Part shown: positions 1 through 5,139 of the stretch, piece after piece
Layout: every line of letters starts with the position of its first letter
Numbering within the stretch: the first letter of the stretch is position 1
Assembly (NCBI GenBank): GCA_016880395.1
Contig: JAEHDN010000026.1
Coordinates: 1 to 6,362, forward strand
DNA: 6,362 nt
DNA from: Candidatus Eiseniibacteriota bacterium
GTDB taxonomy: Bacteria; Eisenbacteria; RBG-16-71-46; SZUA-252
Direction of reading: 5' to 3'
Program-made: the position numbers and the translations under genes
The notes under the pieces: model-generated
Databases searched by the model: none
Told to the model about the DNA's origin: nothing
The model's input: the letters and a program-made list of their open reading frames with translations, nothing else

Positions 1-85
1 CGGACTGCTCGATCGCGTCGAGGTCCGCGTCGTCGTAGACGCCCGGCGCCGGCTCGACGCGCGACCACGAGAGCAGCAGACGCAC
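1..85 (-). CDS. Possible glycoside hydrolase (GH5-like) fragment in another frame
   Basis: From position 85 to the left edge the minus strand has a second open frame, one base out of phase with the sigma factor. Its 28 residues include RLLLSWSRVEPAPGVYDDAD and then LDAIEQS. This resembles the beta-strand/loop segment near the start of the (beta/alpha)8 barrel in GH5-type glycosidases, where a hydrophobic strand leads to W-x-x-VEP-x-PGVYD. The resemblance is from memory of the family. The fragment is short and has no start of its own: the same frame upstream (positions above 85) reads as arginine-, threonine- and serine-rich noise. The simplest reading is a chimeric join at a contig end. A real recombination or a chance match is also possible. 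Confidence 0.38.
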   Translation of the reverse strand, partial: MRLLLSWSRVEPAPGVYDDADLDAIEQS

Positions 86-479
86 GCAGGCTCTCGAACC
101 GGGCGTCCGATTGCTGGATCCGGTACCCCTCGTCGGGGGCCGGACCGGAATCCGCCGGGTCGATCGCCGGGCCTTCCTCGTCCGCCAGGTCCTCGAGGGC
201 GATCGGCCGTCGCTTGCGACGGCGGATGGCGTCCAGGGCCAGGTTCGACGTGATCTTGAAGAGCCCCGTGCGGAAGGGCCGCGACGGGTCGTAGGTGCCG
301 AGCGACCGGAGCACACGGATGAAGGTCTCCTGGGCCACCTCGGCCGCGTCGTCTGCGCTGCCGGTGATCTTCCAGGCGAGGTTCATGACCGCCCCCTGAT
401 ATCGCCGGACCAGCTCCCGGTACGCGCGCTCATCGCGCTCCAGGCACCGCTCCACGAGCTCTCGTTCGTCGCTTGCCAC
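1..479 (-). CDS. ECF-type RNA polymerase sigma factor, 3' part missing or frame-disrupted
   Basis: This would be an extracytoplasmic-function sigma factor that directs RNA polymerase to a set of promoters. The minus-strand translation starts MASDERELVERCLERDERAY and continues through a typical sigma-70 region 2: RELVRRYQGAVMNLAWKITG (about residues 21-40), DDAAEVAQETFIRVLRSL (43-60), the -10 recognition stretch FRTGLFKITSNLALDAIRRRKR (69-90, shown here as a family match). An acidic linker follows to about residue 131 (position 87). Region 4, the -35 binding helix-turn-helix, should come next, but this frame turns into arginine- and alanine-rich sequence that looks out of frame, although it stays open to the window edge. 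A different frame there resembles another protein. I chose GTG at 479-477. A second in-frame GTG at 515-513 is possible, and neither has a well-placed Shine-Dalgarno. The gene is divergent from eno and probably uses the mirrored promoter at 607-636. No anti-sigma factor gene is visible. Confidence 0.8.
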   Translation of the reverse strand, partial: MASDERELVERCLERDERAYRELVRRYQGAVMNLAWKITGSADDAAEVAQETFIRVLRSLGTYDPSRPFRTGLFKITSNLALDAIRRRKRRPIALEDLADEEGPAIDPADSGPAPDEGYRIQQSDARFESLRASAALVVARRAGAGRLRRRGPRRDRAV

Positions 480-606
480 GTCCAGAGGCGGCTCTCCGCG
501 AAACCCTTCATGCACTCTACGTCGGTGCCACCGGCCAAGTTTCGCGGGATCCGGGGGCCCGGGGCTCCGTGACCGGCCGGGGACGGACAGGAAGGCTCGG
601 GCGCGC

Positions 607-636
607 ACGCTAGGGGTCCCGTTCCGGGGGCGTCAA
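607..636 (-). promoter_or_regulatory. Promoter for the sigma-factor gene (minus strand)
   Basis: Read on the minus strand, TTGACG (636-631) and TAGCGT (612-607) are separated by 18 bases. The -35 matches the housekeeping consensus at 5 of 6 positions. The -10 keeps the key T, A and final T. The predicted start near 600 gives a leader of about 120 bases before the GTG at 479. Support comes from the identical pair of elements on the other strand in front of eno. Spacing and sequence look like the main sigma factor rather than a GGAAC-type ECF promoter, so autoregulation is not evident. Confidence 0.55.
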
Positions 637-646
637 GGCTTTTCCC

Positions 647-676
647 TTGACGGCCAACTTGGCCAAGCTCTAGCGT
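647..676 (+). promoter_or_regulatory. Promoter for eno-ftsB
   Basis: TTGACG at 647-652 and TAGCGT at 671-676 are separated by 18 bases, the same elements and spacing as the divergent promoter. Transcription should start around 682-684, only 4-6 bases before the enolase ATG at 688. A perfect 10-base palindrome, CTTGGCCAAG (658-667), lies inside the spacer and could bind a regulator. Confidence 0.6.
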
Positions 677-687
677 GCCTTGCTACT

Positions 688-1989
688 ATGACCGAAATCG
701 AATCGGTGTTCGCGCGGGAGATCCTCGACTCCCGCGGGCAGCCCACGCTGGAGGCCGAGGTCGCCCTGGTCGGTGGTGCGCTCGGCCGGGCCGCGGTGCC
801 TTCGGGCGCGTCGACCGGGTCCCGGGAGGCCCTCGAGCTCCGGGACGGCGACTCCAAGCGCTTCCTCGGAAAGGGCGTCGCCAAGGCCGTGGCCCACGTG
901 AACGAGACGATCGCCCCCGCGCTCGTCGGCGAGGATGCGGCCGATCAGGCCGCGATCGATCGGCTCCTGATCCAGCTCGATGGCACGGCCAGCAAGAAGA
1001 AGCTCGGCGCCAACGCACTTCTCGGCGTCTCCATGGCCTGCGCCAAGGCGGCCGCTGACGCCCACGCGCTGCCCCTCTACCGCTATCTCGGCGGCGCGAA
1101 CGCGCGAACGCTGCCTGTGCCGCTCATGAACGTGGTGAACGGCGGCGCGCACGCGGACAACAACCTCGACATCCAGGAATTCATGATCGTCCCGGTGGGG
1201 TTCGACTCCTTCCCCGAGGCGCTCCGCGCGGGATCCGAGGTGTTCCACACGCTGAAGAAGCTCCTCCACGAGCGCGGCCTCGTCACCGCGGTCGGTGACG
1301 AGGGAGGCTTCGCGCCGAATCTCAAGAGCAACGCCGAGGCGCTCGACTTCCTCCTCCGCGCGATCGAGAAGGCGGGCTACCGCCCCGGCGACGAGATCGC
1401 GCTCGCGCTCGACGTGGCCGCGTCGGAGCTCTACGAGAACGGCCGCTACACGCTCGAGGGCGGGAAGGCCATGGACACCGACGGGATGATCGAGTTCCTG
1501 AGCGATCTCGCGCGCCGGTATCCAATCGTCTCGATCGAGGACGGCCTCGCCGAGGGAGACTGGGAGGGCTGGAAGAAGCTCACCGCGGACCGCGGCGCGA
1601 CGATCCAGCTCGTCGGAGACGACGTGTTCGTCACGAACCCCGAGATCCTCCGCCGGGGGATCGACGAGGGCGTGGCGAACTCGATCCTCATCAAGCTGAA
1701 CCAGATCGGCACGGTGACCGAGACGCTCGACGCCATCGACATGGCCACGCGCGCCGCCTACACAACGGTCATTTCACACCGCTCCGGCGAGACCGAGGAC
1801 ACCACCATCGCGGATCTCGCCGTCGCCGTGAACGCAGGACAGATCAAGACGGGGTCGCTCTCCCGGAGCGACCGGATCGCGAAGTACAACCAGCTTCTGC
1901 GCATTGCGGAGCGCCTGGCGGACGAGGCCCGCTACCCGGGCCGATCGGCCTTCCGCCGCGCGGCCGCGCGCGAGGGGGTGCCGGCATGA
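688..1989 (+). CDS. eno: Enolase (phosphopyruvate hydratase)
   Basis: Enolase catalyses the reversible dehydration of 2-phosphoglycerate to phosphoenolpyruvate in glycolysis and gluconeogenesis. It is cytoplasmic and Mg-dependent. The 433 residues match the usual bacterial length. The N-terminal domain opens with AREILDSRGQPT (9-20; most family members have N where this has Q18) and the mobile loop SGAST (39-43). Active-site positions by family alignment are H155 and E164 (GGAHADNN...QEF), the general acid E205 in GDEGGFAPN, Mg ligands D242, E284 (SIEDGL) and D311 (GDD), the base K336 in the signature LIKLNQIGTVTET, SHRSGETED (363-371) and K387 in QIKTGS. All are present, so it should be active. 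ATG 688 is the only start codon available in frame, since no upstream codon in the leader can serve. No Shine-Dalgarno precedes it, which suggests leaderless translation. Its TGA overlaps the ftsB ATG. Confidence 0.98.
   Translation: MTEIESVFAREILDSRGQPTLEAEVALVGGALGRAAVPSGASTGSREALELRDGDSKRFLGKGVAKAVAHVNETIAPALVGEDAADQAAIDRLLIQLDGTASKKKLGANALLGVSMACAKAAADAHALPLYRYLGGANARTLPVPLMNVVNGGAHADNNLDIQEFMIVPVGFDSFPEALRAGSEVFHTLKKLLHERGLVTAVGDEGGFAPNLKSNAEALDFLLRAIEKAGYRPGDEIALALDVAASELYENGRYTLEGGKAMDTDGMIEFLSDLARRYPIVSIEDGLAEGDWEGWKKLTADRGATIQLVGDDVFVTNPEILRRGIDEGVANSILIKLNQIGTVTETLDAIDMATRAAYTTVISHRSGETEDTTIADLAVAVNAGQIKTGSLSRSDRIAKYNQLLRIAERLADEARYPGRSAFRRAAAREGVPA
1972..1978 (+). promoter_or_regulatory. 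Shine-Dalgarno of ftsB inside the eno 3' end
   Basis: GAGGGGG lies seven bases before the ATG at 1986 and falls within the last codons of eno. It supports the first of the two adjacent ATG codons as the start and translational coupling with eno. Confidence 0.6.
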
Positions 1990-2366
1990 TGCGGTCGCCG
2001 TACGAGAGCCCGAAGCAGCCTCCGGTCCGCCGTTTCCTCCGCCGCCGGCCCGACGACCGGCCGTCGCGCGCGCGCCGTCGCCTGGTCCTCATGGCGGCAG
2101 CGGCCGTGGCCGGATTCCTCGCCTACTCCTTCCTCCTCAGCGACACCGGCCTCATCCGGATCGCCGGCTTGAAGCGCGAGACCGAGACGCTCCGACGGGA
2201 GAAGGTGGAGCTGGCGCTGCGGATGAACGACGCCGAGCGCCGTCGCCAGGAGCGGGCCCGCGACCCGATGCTGACCGAACGGATCGCGCGCGAGCGGTTC
2301 CATCTCGTGAAAGAGGGCGAGATCCTCTACCGCTACAAGGAGCCCGCCTCGAGCGGCACCCGCTAG
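1986..2366 (+). CDS. ftsB: FtsB/DivIC-type septum formation initiator protein
   Basis: FtsB-family proteins are small bitopic membrane proteins that join FtsL and FtsQ (DivIB) in the divisome and help activate septal peptidoglycan synthesis. This 126-residue protein has an arginine-rich cytoplasmic N terminus (about 15-32), one membrane helix (about 33-52, LVLMAAAAVAGFLAYSFLLS) and a charged coiled coil (about 57-91, GLKRETETLRREKVEL and on). The C-terminal signature DPMLTERIARERFHLVKEGE (93-112) matches the family pattern of IARE-R followed by V-x-x-GE. The ATG overlaps the eno stop as ATGA, and the eno-ftsB order is conserved in many bacteria. A second ATG directly follows and would shorten the protein by one residue. 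The long basic N terminus is somewhat extended for the family. FtsL and DivIC paralogues share this layout, so the exact symbol rests mainly on the eno linkage. Confidence 0.85.
   Translation: MMRSPYESPKQPPVRRFLRRRPDDRPSRARRRLVLMAAAAVAGFLAYSFLLSDTGLIRIAGLKRETETLRREKVELALRMNDAERRRQERARDPMLTERIARERFHLVKEGEILYRYKEPASSGTR
2363..2366. other. CTAG shared by two convergent stop codons
   Basis: The palindrome CTAG supplies TAG as the ftsB stop (2364-2366, plus strand) and TAG as the kinase stop (2365-2363, minus strand). The genes therefore overlap tail to tail by four bases, leaving no room for an intergenic terminator. I see no hairpin with a T-tract next to it on either strand. Confidence 0.9.
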
Positions 2367-4669
2367 ACGCGCTTCGCCGTGGCGCTCTTGGGCCGTCCGG
2401 CGCCGTTCGCTAGGTTCATCCGCTGGAGGAGTCCCCCGAACCGCGCGTCGCCGCGCAGCGGATCGAGGCGTGGCGCGACCTTGATCCAGACCATGCCTCG
2501 GTCGCGAATCGCGTACGCGCGCTCCAGCCTCTCGAACGCCGCCTCCGTCTCACCCAGCCCCGTGTAGATCGCGGCCTCGGAGTAGGGAGACACATAGCGT
2601 CCCTCCCCGCCCGCATGCAGAGCCACCAGGATCCCGCGCGCCTCCTCCGGCCGCCCCGACCGGGCGTACGTGTGCGCGAGGAGCGCCGTGGCGGCGAGAT
2701 CGCTGGAGAGTGAGACGCCGGTCTGATAGGCCGCGATCGCCTCGTCGTACCGGCCGAGCTGCTCGAGCGCGCCGCCGAGCATGCGATGCGCGGGCGCGAA
2801 GCCCGGATCAAGCTCGAGCGTGCGCCGCTGCTGCTCGATCGCGTCCTCGTAGCGGCGCGCGTAGAACAGGCTGGCGCCGAGCGACATGTTCACGGTCAGA
2901 CTGAGCGGATCGAGGACCTGTGCACGGCGGATGGCCGCCACGGCCTCCGCGCCGCGTCCCAGGGCCGAGAGGAGGTCGCTGTACCAGTGGTGCGCCCCCG
3001 CGTTGTTCGGATCGGCGGCGATCGCCCGCCGGAAGTGATTCTCGGATCCCGCCCAGTCCCAGAGGTGGTTCATGAACACGCCCCCCATCGCGACGTGCGC
3101 GTCGGACAGGTTGTCGTCGATCTCGAGCGCGTGGGCCGCAGCCACGCGGGCCCGCGTGTACGCCTCCTCGGGCGTGATGAAGGAGTAGCTCCCCAGGGTG
3201 TCGTACGCCTGCGCGAGTCCCGCGTGGGCCTGCGCGTAGAGCGGATCGAGGCGGATCGCCTCCTGGAAGTACTCGATGCCCTTCCGGATCCCCTCCTCCG
3301 ACCGCCGGTTCCAGTGGAAGCGCCCGCGCAGGTACGCCTCGTACGCGAGCGGATCGACGCGCCGCGCGCGCGCCAGACGCGCGCTCGCCTGCGGCGTCAC
3401 CTGGCCCCGGATCTCCTCGGCGATGGCCGTGGCCACCTCGCCCTGGAGCGCGAGCACGTCGCTCATCTCGCGCTCATAGCCCTTGGCCCAGAGGTGGCGG
3501 TCGGTGCTCGCGTCGATGAGCTGGGCCGTGATCCGCACCCGTCCACCGGATCGCGCGACCGTCCCCTCGACCACCCCCTCGACCTGGAGCGCCCGTGCGA
3601 TCTCGGGAAGCGGGGCGCGCGTGCCCTTGAAGCGCATCACCGACGTGCGGGAGGCGACTCGGAACGCGTCGATCTGCGCGAGCGTGAGGATGAGCGCCTC
3701 GGTCATGCCGTCCGCGAAGTACTCCTCCTCCGGATCGCCCGACAGGTTCTCGAGCGGCAGGACGGCGAGCGAGCGGATGCTGGAGCGAGCCGGGGCTTCG
3801 GCGCCGCCCGCTCGCGGCGGGCCCTCGAGGATCGAGCGGAGCGTCTCCTCCACGCGCGCGGCGGTCTCGGGCCGGCGGCCCGGGTCCTTCTCGAGGAGGT
3901 CGAGGATCAGCGTCTCGAGCCTCGGGTCGAGCGGCCATCCCGGCGCGCGGGGCGGAGACGGCGTGCGATTCAGGATCTCATCGATGAGCGCGGCCGCGGG
4001 CGATCCGGTGAAGGGGCGGTGGCCGCTCGCCATCTCGTAGAGGAGGGTGCCGAGCGAGTAGAGGTCGCTCCGCTCGTTGATCTCGCGCCCTAGCAGCTGC
4101 TCCGGCGACATGTAGCCGATCGTGCCGACGACGTACCCCGTCTGGCTGAGGGTCCGGGTCTCCGAGCCAGGTGTTGCGCCAGGGCCAAGGAGCGCAAGTC
4201 CGAAGTCGAGGAGCTTGACCGCCCCCTTCGCGTTCACGATCACGTTCCCCGGCTTGAGATCGCGATGGATGATTCCCGCCTCGTGCGCCGCGGCCAGGGC
4301 GGCAGCGATCTGCGCTCCGTAGGTCAGGACCTCGCGCTCGGGGAGCGGGCCGGACTCGAGCCGCTCCTCCAGCCGGCGGCCGTCCACCAGCTCGAGCACG
4401 AGGAAATCGAGGCCGTCCGCAGAGTCGAAGTCGAAGACGGTGTTGATGTAGGGGTGGCTGAGCCGCGAGAGCGCGGTCGCCTCCTGCTTGAAGCGCTTCC
4501 GCGCGGCCTCGTCCTTGGCCCCGGCCGTGCGGAGGATCTTGAGAGCGACGTCCCGGTCCAGCCGCTCGTCGCGCGCCCGGTAGACCACACCCATGCCCCC
4601 CGAGCCGATCTCCTCGAGGATCCGGTAGCGGGACAGCCGGTCAGGAATCAAGCCACTCTCCAGATTCAT
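2363..4669 (-). CDS. Ser/Thr protein kinase with TolB-like domain and TPR repeats
   Basis: A eukaryote-like (Hanks-type) kinase of 768 residues that should phosphorylate Ser/Thr on unknown targets in the cytoplasm. The catalytic domain (about 15-280) is complete: glycine loop IGSGGMGVVY (21-30), ATP-binding lysine K44 in VALKIL, helix-C E63, catalytic HRDLKPGN (135-142, D137), DFG (155-157), a Thr-containing activation loop, SPE (188-190), and SDLYSLG (201-207). Residues about 298-425 begin SLAVLPLENLSGDPEEEYFA and match the TolB-like N-terminal module often found with adenylate cyclases and kinases. Residues about 436-735 are TPR-like helices (for example EAIRLDPLYAQAHAGLAQAY and YDEAIAAY). 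No membrane helix separates the domains, unlike PknB-type receptors. ATG 4669 has no Shine-Dalgarno; TTG at 4651-4649 is preceded by GGAGAG at good spacing and may be the true start, with loss of six residues. The gene converges with ftsB and is probably monocistronic. Confidence 0.93.
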   Translation of the reverse strand: MNLESGLIPDRLSRYRILEEIGSGGMGVVYRARDERLDRDVALKILRTAGAKDEAARKRFKQEATALSRLSHPYINTVFDFDSADGLDFLVLELVDGRRLEERLESGPLPEREVLTYGAQIAAALAAAHEAGIIHRDLKPGNVIVNAKGAVKLLDFGLALLGPGATPGSETRTLSQTGYVVGTIGYMSPEQLLGREINERSDLYSLGTLLYEMASGHRPFTGSPAAALIDEILNRTPSPPRAPGWPLDPRLETLILDLLEKDPGRRPETAARVEETLRSILEGPPRAGGAEAPARSSIRSLAVLPLENLSGDPEEEYFADGMTEALILTLAQIDAFRVASRTSVMRFKGTRAPLPEIARALQVEGVVEGTVARSGGRVRITAQLIDASTDRHLWAKGYEREMSDVLALQGEVATAIAEEIRGQVTPQASARLARARRVDPLAYEAYLRGRFHWNRRSEEGIRKGIEYFQEAIRLDPLYAQAHAGLAQAYDTLGSYSFITPEEAYTRARVAAAHALEIDDNLSDAHVAMGGVFMNHLWDWAGSENHFRRAIAADPNNAGAHHWYSDLLSALGRGAEAVAAIRRAQVLDPLSLTVNMSLGASLFYARRYEDAIEQQRRTLELDPGFAPAHRMLGGALEQLGRYDEAIAAYQTGVSLSSDLAATALLAHTYARSGRPEEARGILVALHAGGEGRYVSPYSEAAIYTGLGETEAAFERLERAYAIRDRGMVWIKVAPRLDPLRGDARFGGLLQRMNLANGAGRPKSATAKRV

Positions 4670-4673
4670 GGAA

Positions 4674-4690
4674 TGGGCCGTCGCGGCCCA
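4674..4690 (-). promoter_or_regulatory. Hairpin just upstream of the kinase start
   Basis: TGGGCCG (4674-4680), a three-base loop (4681-4683) and CGGCCCA (4684-4690) form a perfect seven-base-pair GC-rich stem. On the minus strand it covers about -5 to -21 relative to the ATG at 4669, exactly where a ribosome would bind. It could limit translation from that ATG or be a small operator. Confidence 0.45.
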
Positions 4691-4770
4691 AGATCGTGCG
4701 GCGGCAGCCCTCCACGGCGGTCCATGCAGCTGCTCTCCGGCGTGTTCCCTGGATGTTCAGATGCCGTCCA

Positions 4771-4789
4771 CCGCGTTGCGGCAACGTGG
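4771..4789. repeat. Near-perfect palindrome in the kinase/tRNA intergenic region
   Basis: CCGCGTTGC (4771-4779), one G (4780) and GCAACGTGG (4781-4789) form nine-base arms with one mismatch (a G:T pair). The six central base pairs on each side are perfect. It lies about 100 bases upstream of the kinase start and 70 bases upstream of the tRNA. It resembles a dimeric repressor site in form only, and no regulator can be named. Confidence 0.4.
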
Positions 4790-4857
4790 TTTTGAAGGCG
4801 CTCGGCCTGGTGGAGAATCCCCCTTTACAGGCGGCCCGGCATGGGACAGTATCATGT

Positions 4858-4934
<77 letters not shown>

Positions 4935-4944
4935 TTGCATCTCC

Positions 4945-4976
4945 GAGGCCGGGCTCACCCCCGGCCTCTTTCGTTT
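4945..4976 (+). terminator. Rho-independent terminator of the tRNA-fMet unit
   Basis: GAGGCCGGG (4945-4953) and CCCGGCCTC (4960-4968) form a perfect nine-base-pair stem around a six-base loop, followed by TTTCGTTT (4969-4976). It starts ten bases after the tRNA CCA end, so the tRNA is transcribed alone or as the last gene of its unit. Confidence 0.85.
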
Positions 4977-5030
4977 GGCCCCCCCAGAGCCGGGCACGCC
5001 AGGTTTTTTTCTCCTTTCTTCACGTAACGC

Positions 5031-5061
5031 TTGCAGCCGCTCTTCCTCCGCGTCCTAGAAT
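5031..5061 (+). promoter_or_regulatory. Candidate promoter for the poly-HAMP gene
   Basis: TAGAAT at 5056-5061 matches the -10 consensus at five of six positions. The best upstream element, TTGCAG at 5031-5036, is weak and lies 19 bases away, somewhat too far. Transcription would start near 5068, giving a leader of about 70 bases. It lies beyond the tRNA terminator, as an independent promoter would. Confidence 0.35.
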
Positions 5062-5070
5062 TGAAGAGAG

Positions 5071-5093
5071 GTCCCGGGACTCTCTACGAGTCC
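5071..5093 (+). repeat. Overlapping palindromes in the poly-HAMP leader
   Basis: GTCCCGGGAC (5071-5080) is a perfect ten-base palindrome. Overlapping it, GGACTC (5077-5082) pairs with GAGTCC (5088-5093) around a five-base loop. In RNA the two foldings exclude each other. They lie just after the predicted transcription start, a usual place for an operator or leader structure, but no function is shown. Confidence 0.35.
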
Positions 5094-5139
5094 TCGAACA
5101 CGCCTCACTCCTTCGACCAATCGCTTCGGGGACAACCTA

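Larger units (their letters stand above)
605..678. repeat. Mirror-symmetric interrupted inverted repeat forming a divergent promoter
   Basis: Two pairs of arms share one centre at 641.5. The outer arms are GCACGCTAG (605-613) and CTAGCGTGC (670-678). The inner arms are CGTCAAGG (631-638) and CCTTGACG (645-652), with a six-base CTTTTC loop between them. Both arm pairs are perfect. The arms contain the -10 and -35 elements of the two opposed promoters, while the 17-base stretches between outer and inner arms differ between the two sides. Confidence 0.75.

Noticed and set aside
111..572. 153-residue plus-strand open frame opposite the sigma factor
   Set aside because: It has no recognisable domain, while the minus strand carries an unmistakable sigma region 2.
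670..1269. 199-residue minus-strand frame inside eno
   Set aside because: It is an antisense shadow of enolase with low-complexity composition and no start context.
2786..4093. 435-residue open frame on the plus strand opposite the kinase gene
   Set aside because: It is arginine-, valine- and glutamate-rich without motifs, as expected of an antisense frame in GC-rich DNA. The kinase frame has complete catalytic motifs.
4824..4855. TTTACA and TATCAT as a promoter for tRNA-fMet
   Set aside because: The elements look good singly, but their spacing is 20 bases and the start would fall inside the mature tRNA.
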